DNA from: Cricetomys ansorgei
Lineage: Eukaryota > Chordata > Mammalia > Rodentia > Nesomyidae
Assembly (NCBI GenBank): GCA_026225945.1
Contig: JAMJFZ010001258.1
Span: forward strand, 5,575,501 to 5,639,500
Reading direction: 5' to 3'
DNA length: 64,000 nt
Position numbers and translations under genes: made by a program
Shown here: piece after piece, positions 20,291-31,439 of the stretch
How positions within the stretch are numbered: position 1 is the stretch's first letter
Layout: each line of letters begins with the position of its first letter
The notes under the pieces: model-generated
Told to the model about the DNA's origin: nothing
What the model saw: the letters and a program-made list of their open reading frames with translations, nothing else
Databases searched by the model: none

Positions 20291-22005
20291 TTTTACCCAC
20301 ACTGTTGGAGAATGACTTCAGTGCAGACTTTAGAAAGCCCCAGGGACACTTCCAGATTGGTGCTCCACAGCTTCAAAAGTACAAACACAGCCCGGTGGGC
20401 CGAGACCTTCCCCAACTACCGGACAGCTGGCTGTCTGTTCCCAGAGCCGCTTCATCATGTCCTCCGGTGGACTGCGCCCCCTCTTCACCTGTACCTTACA
20501 CCCCGACCCATCCCACCACTCAGCTCACAGAGCCGCGCCACTGTCAGGAACGGAGGCGAAAGGTCCCGCACACTTCATCCCAAGCCTGACTCACAGGGAG
20601 GGACCTAATTAAAGTCGCAGGCAGTCTTCCCCCGGCAGGGCCCAGTCAGGAGCTGAGTGCTGACTGTGCACATCTGGGCCAGATGTGAGAACCTCTGTGC
20701 AAGTTAGGTATAGTTTGGGAACGAGAAACAAACATTTTGCAGAAACAGCACTGAAGAAGCACCAGGCCAGCCGTGGCACGCAGGGCCTCCAACGCGGAGG
20801 AGCGAGGTCAGAGGAGAGCTGCTGGAAAGCCACACAGCTCCTCAGCTGTGACTGTGAGATTTGAACTCAGGGACTGAGGCCTTCTCCCACCCTCAGACTT
20901 GTGTCTTGGGCTCACATGCACGCGGGTGAGAAGGCTTCCGTGACTGCGGCGTCTCTCCGGTGTCCACACACTCTGACTCGGTCAGCCGTCCATTACGTCT
21001 ACTTCTTCCCGAAATCCACTGCACTCCAGAGGCAAAGCCCTGGCTCAGGCCACACACATGCTTATCGCCCAACCTCAGGAGTCAGCTGCAAAGTCCCTAG
21101 GCTAGCGTGGCAAAACACACCACCAGGACGACCTTCTCACCTATCAGCCTACATACTCGGTATTTCTTTAGAAAGAGAAGACGCCGTGGCTGCTCCCGAG
21201 GAAGCAGCCGCCCTTTAGGTTCTTCCGCGTACTCCCGTGTTATCTGCAGCTAGTTATCCTCTGGCTCTCGGTCGTGATGTGCAGTGCAGACATGGCTGAC
21301 TTGTGTGACCCCGGTGTGTTTCCTCTGACCCATCCTTCCAACCCTGGCTCAGGCACTGTGCTTCCCGACTCATGGCTCTCACGCTGAGTGCCCGGAGAGA
21401 ATCCACGCAGGATGGACTCAAGAATGCGTAGGAAGCCTGTCTGCGGCCCAGCGTCCTCACTGCGGGCCTCCTGGTCTACCAGCATTTTAAGGATGGCTTT
21501 AAAGATCATCTGACTCTGAAAGCCCCTTCCGAGGTTGCGTATGCTTCCTTAGACCTGAATGCATCTCTCCTGCCTTTTGACACTTACGGACTTCACGGTA
21601 ACTGTCTGCCTGTTGTGAGATCACTGCTGGGCTCTGAGACCTGGGCTGCTGGACGTGGCCCTCACGGCTTCCAGCATGCCGTCTGGTGATGACAGCGATG
21701 GGGCGTGGTCTTGCATGTCTGTACCACACCGTCACTGCTACTATGATTGCTGTGCTGCAGACAAGCAGCTCAGGTTCAGAGAATTAACCTGTCCATGGCC
21801 ACAGCTGCTCAGCGAAGGCTTCGTTCTTACCGGTCTTCGATTAATACGCCTGCCATGCCACTTCCATGGTGACAAATGTAGCCACGCCCTTTTAAATTCG
21901 TTTCTTTTTGACTGTTATACAGAACTGCAAGTGCTTTTAAAATTAAGCTTTTAAACCCAACGATGTGCTTTCTATCCCTCGATGACCGCGTTGAGAGCTT
22001 TCTGC
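20291..22005. other. Unique GC-moderate sequence, no gene recognised
   Basis: Several frames of 60-140 codons on both strands (for example 20189-20608 plus, 21240-21509 minus) overlap each other, start inside the 29-bp repeat or lack any domain. Confidence 0.35.
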
Positions 22006-22009
22006 TCCT

Positions 22010-22211
22010 GCTCCATCTGGGATCGAGCTCACTGCCTCGCATGCGCCAGGCAAGTGCTCTGCCACTGAGCTAGCCTCAGACCTAGTTCTTCATTTCAAAC
22101 CCCTTTCCCCCAAGTGAGAAGTATTTGTTTATTTTGTGGTGCTGCGGTTGGAATTCAAGGCCTTGTACGTTCCAGACAAGCACAATATCACGTGTGCTAC
22201 GTCTAAATCAC
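22010..22211 (-). mobile_element. Two ID/B4-type SINE heads, minus strand
   Basis: 22010-22078 ('gcctcgcatgcgccaggcaa', 'tctgccactgagctagcctc') and 22130-22211 ('gtggtgctgcggttggaatt', 'aaggccttgtacgttccaga') are two separate complements of the ID/B4 head in the same orientation, about 50 bp apart. The first is the better preserved. Confidence 0.65.
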
Positions 22212-22320
22212 CAATGTAGACCTTACAGTTAAATTTCACTTAGAGTCATCAACTTCTTGGGGGCTTTTCATCTTCAATCCATCCACCTTCAGTCTTTTAT
22301 GGTTTCCTGGGAGGGGGGCA

Positions 22321-22420
22321 TTTATCCTGGAGTCCAGCGTGGCCTGGAACTCATGACAAGTTCCAGTTTCAGTCTCCTGAGTGCTGCTGGTTTTACAGGT
22401 GTGAATCACCAGGCTTGGCC
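22321..22420 (-). mobile_element. B1/B4 fragment, minus strand
   Basis: 'cgtggcctggaactcatgac' and 'tgagtgctgctggttttaca' followed by 'gtgaatcaccaggcttggcc' are the complement of a diverged B1 ('gagtgctgggattacaggtgtgtgccaccacgcctggc'). Confidence 0.65.
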
Positions 22421-22539
22421 ATTTTTGTGCTTTCTGGGGACCTGTTAAGGTGAGTCAGTGCAGAGCCCGGCTGTGGCCCCAGCTTCTGTTCATCTGGAGC
22501 CCCATGTTGCTACTGGAAGGCCTTCTGCTGAGAGGAGGG

Positions 22540-23165
22540 GTCTCTGCTGGAGAGCACTTTCTTTTAGCTCCAGGGAGAATTTGTTTGCTGTCTTCTGCCT
22601 TCAAGTCTTGGTGAGATTCCACTGTCCATCTAATGTATTGCTTCTGGGCACTGTGTCCTGTATTCTCTGTTTCGAACTTCTCCTCGGCTTTGGCGTCATA
22701 CAGTTGTGGAACAACGTATCGAGATGTGAGATTCTCTATTTTGCTTGCCATTTTTTGTCTGTTAATTTTTATCTTTTGTCAAATTTGGAAAATTCTCAGC
22801 AATTCTTTTTTCAAATGTTACTTCAATTTTACCTCCTGGCACTCAAAACTGATGTCTTTTCATTGCTATTTGTTTTCTGAGACAGTCAGACATCTCAGGC
22901 TGGCTCTGAGCCTCCTCAGTATCCGGATTCCCGGCAAGTACCTCCAGGTCCAACTTGAACCAGTATCTTTTGGGGTTCCACTATGCCCACGTCTCAACAC
23001 CTCTCTGATGTCTGGTATTTAGTACTGCATCGGTGTGGAGTTCTGTATAATTTCTTGTGTTAGCTTTTTCCAATTCACTAATTGTCTTTTCTTTCTAATT
23101 TGCTTTTCAACCTGTTCGTCTGAATTTTAATTCTTGGCTTCCTTGATGTTACAGAATCCTTTAAG
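22540..23165 (-). mobile_element. Ancient L1 (L1M-like) ORF1-region remnant, minus strand
   Basis: 'gtcaaatttggaaaattctc' followed by 'agcaattcttttttcaaatg' (22776-22820) is the complement of the L1 ORF1 stretch that encodes the conserved '..IFEEI..ENFPNL'-type segment. 23040-23110 has the complement of the coiled-coil-to-core transition ('attagtgaattggaaaaagc' on minus). The copy is full of stops and frameshifts. A B1-like fragment (about 22878-22960) seems to interrupt it. Assignment is from remembered consensus and the age class is approximate. Confidence 0.5.
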
Positions 23166-23424
23166 CCTTTCTGTACACTAATTCCCACTCCCTAACCTAT
23201 GCTGATGACTCCGTGTCTGGAAGGCTTGGCAAATGAAAACATGCTGTTTGCTGTCTGAACTGATTGTCATTTATGCTTTTTTGGTATTGTTACGCTTATA
23301 AAAATTTCACTTTTGCCGAAATGGTAGGCAGGACATGCCTAGGATCATATCCATCCTCTCGGTGTGCACCGCTTGCTAAATGGAATCTTAAAGTTTAGCC
23401 AGTCCGTGGCGTATGTTCAGATGA

Positions 23425-23486
23425 GCACGTGGGAACGCACGTGACAGTTCAGCTGCGCACGTGGGTACGCACGTGACAGCGAACGC
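23425..23486. promoter_or_regulatory. Duplicated tandem E-box cassette (four CACGTG sites)
   Basis: A 32-bp unit starting gcacgtggg at 23425 is repeated from 23457. CACGTG lies at 23426-23431, 23438-23443, 23458-23463 and 23470-23475. Within each unit the two boxes are separated by exactly 6 bp, the spacing of tandem E1-E2 sites bound by two CLOCK:BMAL1 dimers (established for clock-output genes). USF, MYC/MAX and MITF/TFE proteins also bind CACGTG. Whether this is active cannot be judged from sequence. Confidence 0.5.
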
Positions 23487-24115
23487 ATTCCTGCGTCTTA
23501 GCTCCCCAGTGCGGTGAGCGAGGGCGTCTGTTCCCTGGGCGCCTTAGGTTTCCTTGTTCACCTTTAGCTCACTGCTCTCCATTCCGGTTTCCACTCAACT
23601 TTCTCTCTTCTTCTTTGATATTTTTCTTCTTTCCCTGAGAAGTCTCCCATGCGCCGTTGTTTTGATCTAGCCAATGCTCAGCTGTGTTTGGAGAGAGGAG
23701 CCACTTCTCATTACCCTGTGAGAAGGAAAGCTCTCGGCATGGGTTAGGAAGATGTCCGGCCATTTGCCCGTTCCCCGGAGACCCGAGTCTTCCTCTCCTG
23801 TGGAGCACTGTTTGCTAGACTGGAGACGCACCACGTGATTTTCCACTACAGGCAGTAATAGTATTTGGGAAAAACAATTCCCTGTCCCACAGGGCTTCCT
23901 TAAATACTGGAAGCTATGGAGCAGCCCTGGCCTCTACATGCTAAAGTTGAAATGGGACGATAAAAAGGCCTCTCACTGCCAGTAACCTCCTACATGGAGA
24001 ATTTTGATGCTTGATCCTGCGATTTTTTTCAGATGGAAATTGTCCTTAAAATTAATAGCAAAACCCAGACAAAGCCCACAAAATCAAGTGTGTTTGCTCT
24101 AACTCTCACCTCTGC
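23487..24115. other. Unique sequence, no gene recognised
   Basis: CpG content stays raised to about 23550, then falls. The small minus frame at 23569-23808 has no domain. Confidence 0.35.
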
Positions 24116-24119
24116 CCCT

Positions 24120-24520
24120 TGCTGTGGACCACATTCCAGCGTCTGGACCACGAGGCTCATTTACCATGCTCCCTGACCCAGTGGCCTTTGACCCTGGCTC
24201 CTTCTGCTTTACCGGCCCATCCCTGTCTCCTTCCCAGTTCTACCCAGTGCTCCCTCTGCTCACTCATGCTTCAGGTCACGTGTCTAGATAATGCACACAG
24301 AAACACGATCCTTGTTGTAGGTTCTAACAAGGATCCCGCTGGCCTTCTGCCAGTCTACTTTGTATAAGTTAAAGGTTTTGTATTTTAATGACTATTTCTC
24401 CAGTAGGCTATAAAGTCCACTGAGGAGACAGATGTCTGTTTTGGTCAACAATGGCACACAGCTAACAAGTATCTGCTGCATAAGGGCTCACAAATATTCA
24501 GTAAACTAAGGACCTAAGCA
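24120..24520 (+). mobile_element. L2-like LINE 3' end, plus strand
   Basis: The order of motifs follows an L2 3' end: a pyrimidine-rich 'ctccctctgctcactcatgc' segment, 'aaagtccactgaggagacag' (for 'aagctccatgagggcaggga'), 'gtctgttttggtca' and 'cacaaatattcagtaaac' (for 'caataaatatttgttgaa'). Diverged. Confidence 0.5.
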
Positions 24521-24625
24521 TGTAGAACTCATCCAAATAAGAGGAGATGTGTTCTCTATGAAAAGCTACCTTGAAGAACTCAATGATGCCCATCAGGAGA
24601 AGGGGTATAAAAACAGCAGTAGTCC

Positions 24626-24950
24626 AAGGGCTGGGCGATTAGCTGGTAAAGTGTTTGCTTTACAACTGTTAGGACCTGCATCCGGATGTCCAGAACCCAC
24701 CTGAAGAGGGTGATGTGTATGCCTGTGATCCCGACAATGGTCAGGTAGATCCAGAGACAGGTGGGGCCCTGGAGGTTGGAAGGCCTGCTAGCTGTCCTGT
24801 ATGGTGAAGTTTCAAGCCTGTGAGAGACTCTTTCTCAAACAAAGGGTGGAAAAGGCAAGGACTAACGTTTGAGGCTGGCCTCTGATCTCTACATGTGTGT
24901 CACATGCACCTGCGTAAACACGTGTGCACATACAAATGAAAAAATAGTAT
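24626..24950 (+). mobile_element. Composite B3/B1-like SINE, plus strand, full length
   Basis: Head 'gggctgggcgattagctggt', box-B-like 'ggatgtccagaacccacct', B1-like core 'gcctgtgatcccgacaatgg', 'gtgagagactctttctcaaa' (about 24821), then 'gaggctggcctctgatctct' and a CA-rich tail to about 24950. It shows the complete block order of the family that is only partial elsewhere in the window. Confidence 0.8.
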
Positions 24951-27900
24951 ATGCATGCATGTAAACAAAGGTGCACCCAGGTACCATATAACACCAAGGA
25001 AAGACAACAAGAAAGGCTAAGTGCAAGGGAACGAGGAAGGACGGAGTGCTGGTGATGGACACGAGTTACGACAGAGGATACAAATAGCTCTCATTCTACC
25101 ATGGAATTCTGTGCTGGTGGTGAATATGTGCATAAAATAGAAAGTACCAAGTCTAGTGTGAGGTTCCACAGCTTCCATTCTGAAGGCTATTCAAGCCCTA
25201 CAGAGGTTCACCGAGTGGTATAGGCTTTGGGTCTGATTACTGTTGATGTGTGATGGCTTCATTTACTAAAAAGTTTTGAAAGAGTTGAGTTTATACGATT
25301 AAAGAAAACAAAAGGAAATACTAATTCGGGCAGTGTCGCTTCCGTCACGGGCATCCCCGATGCAAACCTCGCTCACGGTGCCTTGGACAGACCTGCTCTT
25401 GACTAGCTCCTGTGACCTCTGGTTCTTGCAAACACTTTTTTTTTTTCACTGAAGACATCCAATAAGTACATATTTGGTGCTAAAATATTTCTCCCATAAA
25501 GCTGGCATCATGGACTGCCATAACACCTTAACAGAAACCCCTAACCTATTACCAATATGAACTTGGGCAAATAATAGATTTCTAAGTTTTGCAGCTAATA
25601 ATTTCAACCATGATCCAACTGCCCAATATTTAGAACTCTGAATTCCAATATCTGTGCACTCCATCTGTTTCCTTGGGCTGATTTGTTGATTCGGTTCTAT
25701 TTAAAAGCTCCTTCCCTTTAGTGGTGTGCGCTTACGAAAAACAAAACCACAGCACATACCTTTCCCCTCCTCCTCTGCGAGCTGACCTTGCTCTCTGCTG
25801 AGAATCCTGTCTGCTGCTGTGGACCTCACAGGATTTAGAGTGTTGTGATTTATTTCATGCTGTGACTTGTCACCCACACCGACAATTGCCTTGTGTGTTA
25901 GCCCGACTTTACAAAATGACCAAGTCCATAAAATCTCCATAAACCCTTCAAAATGTCTGTCTGGATGGCTCACTGTCCATTAAAGTGCACAGGGGGTCCT
26001 TTGAGTGTTTGATAGCTATCCAACGAAAGAAAAGAAAAATTCCCTCAAAGCTGCCTCTTCAAGTTGCTGAGAATTCCCTTTAAAAGACAGTTTCTTCCGA
26101 AGAGACTCAGGTGGCTGGCCGGCCACCCACATGAGGAGGCCATGGGTGGTCTTTTTGTTCTTCCCTTAAAGTTACGTAAGCGACAAAACGGCGAACCAAA
26201 CATGAACTGGTACCACCTAGGAGCTTTCCCTTCCTCGGATGCAGTAAGGTCTCACGTTCCTCTAAAGTAAGAACCACCACCTTCCCCCAGCCCAGGCAGG
26301 CTAGGCCGCAGTTCAGCAGCGGACAGAGCCGTGGACCCGCTGCTCTGCACGCTCGGAACGGGAGGCACATTGCTGCATGGGACCCAAAACCAGTTGGGCA
26401 CAGGAACACAGGCCCGCCTGGGCTGCCCAGCACGGTACCCTCTGAAGAGCAAGCTTGGTGCTGCATGTGTGCATACTCCTGGGGTAAAGTCAGTGTCTTG
26501 GAACCTGCATGAACTGCTTGCCCTGAAGCCCACTTCTCTTTGTAAAGCCTTAAAATGCCATCAACACACAATTACCAAACGAAGCGTGGGTTTCTGGAGA
26601 AAGTTGAATGAGGAAAAAAAAATGGAAGAGGAAAATAAAAAACAGGAACAACAACTCAAAAAATGGTTAACAGGAGGGCGCTGAATTTCCCAGGCAGGGC
26701 GATATGAGCCTAATTGAGGCTGACGCATGACAGACTCGCAAGTGCAGGATCGCCGGCTCTGACTGAAGCTGCTGACAGAGGGTAAACGGCACGCAGCAGC
26801 AGGGCTCGCCCTGGCCTGGCATGGCCACGGAGGAGCATGGCGCCTGTCAGGAGACAGCACGGGGGCTAATGAAGGGCAGCCCTTGTTTTTAAAATTCTTC
26901 TCACTTAGTTTTGGATCAGACTCTACACCGTGAAGCCTTCTCAACCTTTTAGTGCTCAGTTAAGGATTTGTGACACTTATTTAAAAATTAATGCATTCTA
27001 ATCAATTTAAAGTTAGAAAGCCCAGAGCCTGCAAAAGAGGGACAAAAGGCTGAAGCAAAGGAAAAGTAAGGCTGGGAGGGAATGGAGCCAGGAGACGGAA
27101 GAGATCCCCAGTCTGGGTATGCTGGAGAAGTTAGGGGGTGACAAGAGGTGTACTTCTGCATATCCTACCAAAGGTACACACATTCTAGGGTCCTCTGAAC
27201 GTTTCTATGTTTGAAAAGATCAACTAACTCTCTCACAGCTACAAGGCTGTGTGCCCACTACAGAACACTTATCCCTCCAAAATGGGCTGTCCTTCCAAAC
27301 GGTGGACTATGGGAACTGTGTGCACACTTTAGCAGACAAGACACATCGCTGTTGAATAGCATTGATAAATAGGAAGAAGATCAGCGTTTTAGGGACCAGG
27401 CCTCACATATGAAGTAGAAGAAAACAGCCTGTTCCCCATATCACGGCCGTATTTGTGAAATAAATAGCAAAATTGGGCACTATAAGGATCCAAATATAGA
27501 CACAAGAATGCGTGAACTCTCATTCTTCCCTGTGGCTGACACAGAAAGGGCTTCACTGAGAATTTTGCTTATGTTTTAGGTAATGGAAAACCACAGTTGT
27601 AAGATCTACAAATTTAAACTTTTAACCAATAATGGCATATTTCAGAGGTACATGATTTTACTAAAACTAGTGGAATGGAGGAAGAAATTGCCTGGTAAAA
27701 TGCAGAAAAGACCAACTTTATCCTGGGCAGAGGTGTTTTCAAATAAAATAATTTTGACTGCTCTTCAATGACTTGAAACCCTTCCCCTGAATCTCAGATT
27801 CTTCTTTACAACATGTACCAGGAAAGATGACACACAAATTGATCTCACAAATGACCAGACAGTGTTTAAATTTCCAGGGTTCTTTCTGAAAATTTACACG

Positions 27901-28895
27901 TTGGACGAATGAGTATTCCCTCAGCGCATGCAATCCCTTCTCAGGTCCCAGCTCAACAGCACAGTCCTGGAAACAAGAGAGCCCAGTGGCAGGGAGGAGA
28001 CAGAGGGCTGGCAGGGCATCCCAGCGCTCCACGGGGGGTGGGGGGGGTGACTACTTTGTGAGTCACTGGGACCCAACCCACTGGCCTTCAGTCAAAGGCA
28101 GCTAGCACTGTGCTCAAATGGCTCCAGTGTCAAACGCTCAGAATTCCAAACAGCTCAAGGTTTCTTCACAGGCAGCATAAAGAAATTAGAAGGGTAGAAT
28201 AAGCCCTATTAGAAAAATACCGAAAATCAGTGTGACAACTGACGCTTTCATTTCACATCGAATAGTCCATGCCGTCTAGATCCGTCTTAAAACCTCGAGG
28301 AAGAGGAAACCCGATGTAGGCGTCTTCCACCAGTGCTTGGTGATACGCTATCAGATAAAAAGGGGCAAACTTATTTTTCCTTTTGGTTAACTTGATTTTT
28401 ATGCTATGAAATTAGAGTAAATTGTCTTCAGAAATGTAGTTAGGAGCTCAAGACCAGCCTGCACGCTGTCAAGTATCTTCTCTGTGTCAAGGGGTTTGAC
28501 CTGTGCCATGCTTTGCTTGGTTTGGGGCTGGGAAGTGGTTCTCAAGGAGGCTCATGATGTGGAGGCCTCTGTCCAGAGCCAGAGCAGTTGATCTCAGGCC
28601 CCTTAACGTTTTGTATGGATGTTACCAGGACTGCACATGTCTCCCACAGATCTGGCCACAGCGGAGGGCCCTAAATGGGGGAATACAGGGGGGTGGTGGG
28701 GGAGCCTAGAAAGAGTGTACTTTTCATGATTTTCCCCATCACACCATGTGGAGTTGAACAGACACAGATCAGTTTAATGCACCTCATGCAAAATTGACTC
28801 GGCCTGTACACAGCAAGCACTCTGTCTGGCAATGTCTGCGTTTATTATACACATGTCTGAATTCTGTATCCGTGTGAAGCTTTGTCTTCCATGTT
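24951..28895. other. Unique sequence, no gene recognised
   Basis: About 4 kb with few recognisable repeats: 'atgcatgcatgtaaacaaag' (forkhead-like core, about 24952), T11 (25436-25446) and a G-rich 'ggggggtggggggggtg' run (28033-28049). 26690-27010 has several TAAT cores ('cctaattgaggctgacg', about 26709) and may be constrained. Minus frames at 26107-26571 and 26561-26944 lack domains. Confidence 0.35.
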
Positions 28896-28898
28896 TAC

Positions 28899-28911
28899 TT
28901 TTTTTTTTTTT
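28899..28911. repeat. Poly(T) tract
   Basis: A T13 run followed by 'cctcctgc'. It resembles a splice polypyrimidine tract, but no exon is evident downstream. Confidence 0.7.
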
Positions 28912-29029
28912 CCTCCTGCAAATATTTCACTTAAATGCCAGGGCAGAAACCTCTAAAAATGTCAGGAATAAACCGGTGCTAGTTTGTAATAATAAGGCCA
29001 AGCATCACTGCCCTTCCACGGGTGGGGCT

Positions 29030-29165
29030 CAGAGAGGAGCGATGTGCGGTGGTACAGTGACGTCACAGGCTTGCCGCACGGACTTGGACGCTGCTCTGCC
29101 GGGCGTCACTGAATCTGCAGCTGACACCCAGAGGAGACGGCGGGGGACGGCGGGGTGTACACCGT
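29030..29165. promoter_or_regulatory. CpG-rich patch with a perfect CRE
   Basis: TGACGTCA lies at 29058-29065 inside about 135 bp with raised CpG density ('ggagacggcgggggacggcg' near 29133). A palindromic CRE in a CpG-rich setting is the classical constitutive CREB arrangement. No TATA box or transcript evidence is visible. Confidence 0.35.
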
Positions 29166-29235
29166 ACAAACACTAAAGTAGCTCTATGACAAACACAGAA
29201 GGAAGACCCTCAGTCTGCCTCCACCTACCTACCAA

Positions 29236-29330
29236 TCTAATGTAGCCCGGGCTGGCCTTAAATTAGTGTCCTTCCTGCTATAGCCTCACGAATGCTGAAA
29301 ATGCAGATGAACTTCACCACACCCAGCTAA
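29236..29330 (-). mobile_element. B1/B4 right-arm fragment, minus strand
   Basis: 'taatgtagcccgggctggcc' and 'accacacccagct' are complements of the B1/B4 core ('atgtagcccaggctggcc...accacgcccggct'). Confidence 0.65.
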
Positions 29331-29473
29331 AGCTGCCTCTTTAAGCAACACGACTTCTCCGTAGAAGTGAAGACGTGTAATTCCTGGTGACCGTCATACT
29401 ATACATCTGTCTGCGAAACCTTTGCTATTGCTTCACTACACTTGATTCAAAGGCTTGAAAAATTCACAAGGTA

Positions 29474-29680
29474 TGGGCTTGGAGAGATGGCTCAGCTGTT
29501 AAGAACACTGACTGCTCTCGTAGAGGACCTGGGTTTAGTTCCCAGCACCCACATGTGGCTCCCAACTACCCATAATTCCAGTTCCAGGGGATCTGATGCC
29601 CACTTTTGAGCTTCATGGGTACCAGGTATGCACATAGTGCACACAAATGCATGAAGGCAAATACATATTTATAAAACACC
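29474..29680 (+). mobile_element. B3/B2-family SINE, plus strand, full length
   Basis: Head 'ggagagatggctcagctgtt', 'gttcccagcacccacatgtg', 'aattccagttccaggggatc' and a 'gcacatagtgcacacaaatg' tail. Good preservation of the tRNA-related Pol III promoter region, so it should not be called a tRNA gene. Confidence 0.9.
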
Positions 29681-29747
29681 AAGAAGGCATGATCTGTCTC
29701 CACAGAGTTTATTCTCAAATTATTTGAGTTTTTCTATCATTATTTAA

Positions 29748-29965
29748 AAAATATTTAGTTGTTTTTATGTGTATGGGTGTTTTGCCTTTATGCATGTCTG
29801 TGCACTACTGGATGCCTGGTGCCCACAGGTCAGAAGAGCTGTCAGATTTCCTGGAACTGGAGTCACAGACAGTTGTGAGCTGCTGTGTGGGTGCCGGGAA
29901 TTGAACCCAGGTCCTCTAGAAAAGCAGCCAGTGCTCTTAAGTGCTGAACCATCTCTTTAGCCCCA
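29748..29965 (-). mobile_element. B3/B2-family SINE, minus strand, full length
   Basis: Starts 'gtgtatgggtgttttgcctt', contains 'ggaactggagtcacagacag' and 'gtgccgggaattgaacccag', and ends 'gctgaaccatctctttagcc'. It is inverted relative to the plus copy at 29474-29680, separated by about 68 bp. Confidence 0.9.
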
Positions 29966-30047
29966 ATTAGTTAAATCTTTATTCCTAACTATATGTGCCA
30001 CCATTTATTTTTTCAAACAAGAATTCTTTCTACCGAGTTTTACTTGC

Positions 30048-30165
30048 GAGAGGGAAGGTCTTTGCTATGTTGCTCAGGCTGGCATGAACTCCCGGGCTAA
30101 ACAGTCCCCCTGCCTCAGTCTTCTGAGTAGCTACAAACACAGGGGCATACCTCCATGCCATGTCA
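30048..30165 (-). mobile_element. Old PB1/Alu-like monomer, minus strand
   Basis: 'tttgctatgttgctcaggct', 'gaactcccgggctaaacag' and 'cctcagtcttctgagtagct' match the ancestral 7SL-monomer form (as in PB1/FLAM) better than B1, which usually has 'ccaagtgctggg' at the last position. Confidence 0.6.
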
Positions 30166-30800
30166 ACCCCACTGGTACTAGGGGAGTACTTCCTTAAAAT
30201 GACCTTTACACACAGTACACATTGCTATTGATGGTGCCATGCAGCAAAAGTGTCTCATCTCCTGATGTTGTTCCATAGGTAAATGCTAATTAAAGAGACC
30301 AAGGAACAAGAATATATCCTGATCATCTAACATTGAGCCGTGTGAAAAAACAAGCAAGAATAAGAAACAAGAGGGGTTGATGTTTGTTTTCCTTACCAAG
30401 AAAGGTCAGATGCAGTGCGGCAGAATCTTAAGAAAATCATTATTTTAAATGCTAAGACTCCACTGAATAGAAAGTTTTCAAATATTAAAATCTCTGTGGT
30501 AGGCTCTGACCTCAGAATGACAAAAAATGGCAGGCGCTTACTTTTTCACATGTAAAAATGACACTTATTATAAGGCCATTATATAAAAGGCCTTTTCTCC
30601 CTCATGAAATAAACAATTGTGCCAGTGATTCAATATATCTGCAAACAAGTGCACACGTGGCTTGAGTGGTTATTTCATGACCTAAATATAAAAAAGAACT
30701 AATATACCTACAAACTTAAGCCCGTGATCCAAGCGGCCTATAGCCCACCTATCATTTTTGCTTGGCAAATCATTCACTTGGCCTCTTAGAGAGCCCTATA
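30166..30800. other. AT-rich unique block
   Basis: Has 'ggtaaatgctaattaaagag' (about 30277) and 'gccattatataaaaggcct' (about 30575, TATA-like and near-palindromic). Repeat-free and enhancer-like in texture; no gene. Confidence 0.35.
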
Positions 30801-30858
30801 AGTGTATGTGTATGTGTGTACGTATGTATGTATATGTATATATGTATATATGTATGTA

Positions 30859-30912
<54 letters not shown>
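30801..30912. repeat. (TATG)n/(TG)n and (TA)n microsatellite
   Basis: Mixed TATG/TG runs are followed by pure (TA)n of about 40 bp (to about 30909). It sits at the left of a SINE 3' fragment, so it may have grown on that element. Confidence 0.95.
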
Positions 30913-30915
<3 letters not shown>

Positions 30916-30924
30916 CACAGAGTG

Positions 30925-31030
30925 AGTGAGCAAGTCTTGGCTCAGTGAGAGACCCTGTCTCAAAAACTAAAATGCGAAGTCATTTAGAAAGACACCCAAC
31001 TTCATTCAACCTCGCCTCCACATGCATACA
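30925..31030 (+). mobile_element. 3' fragment of a composite SINE, plus strand
   Basis: 'ggctcagtgagagaccctgt', 'gcgaagtcatttagaaagac', 'acccaacttcattcaacctc' and 'gcctccacatgcatacacac'. It is closely similar to 32114-32222, so both come from one subfamily. Confidence 0.8.
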
Positions 31031-31075
31031 CACACATAATAACTAGTAACACACACACGTACACACACACACATT
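31027..31075. repeat. (AC)n interrupted microsatellite
   Basis: CA tract forming the tail of the preceding SINE fragment and abutting the tail of the next, oppositely oriented SINE. Confidence 0.85.
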
Positions 31076-31255
31076 ACCTGCATGTATGTCTGTGTACTAC
31101 ATGTGTGGAGTACCCATGGAGGCTGGAAGAGGGCTTTGGACCTTTTGGAACTAAAGTTACAGATGGATATCAGCCACCACGTGGGTGCTGGGAATCGGAC
31201 CTGGGTCCACTGGAAGAGCAGTCAGTGCTCTTATACACCGAGCCATCTCTCTAGT
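31075..31255 (-). mobile_element. B3/B2-family SINE, minus strand
   Basis: Contains 'tgcatgtatgtctgtgtact', 'gtgctgggaatcggacctgg', 'agagcagtcagtgctcttat' and the head complement 'accgagccatctctctag'. Confidence 0.85.
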
Positions 31256-31439
31256 AAATCCCGGTGTGAACAAAGTGCTGAAGTGTATTCTTTCTCTTTG
31301 AAAGAAAACTCATTAAAATAGCTTATTCTAAGAAAAGGATGTAATAATGAACAAATGTTTTAAATACTTACATTATTGTTTGCCTGGCGTGATCTTCAGT
31401 ACAGACCCAAATCAAATATACACACACAGACACACATGC

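Noticed and set aside
20189..20608. 139-codon plus frame with an internal peptide repeat
   Set aside because: Starts within the 29-bp tandem repeat; the rest lacks domains and competes with another open frame.
26107..26944. Cys-rich minus frames of 127-154 codons
   Set aside because: Overlapping frames on both strands, no family match, no splice or promoter signals.
29474..29545. tRNA gene
   Set aside because: The box A/box B-like sequence belongs to the B3 SINE head; there is no cloverleaf-compatible acceptor stem.
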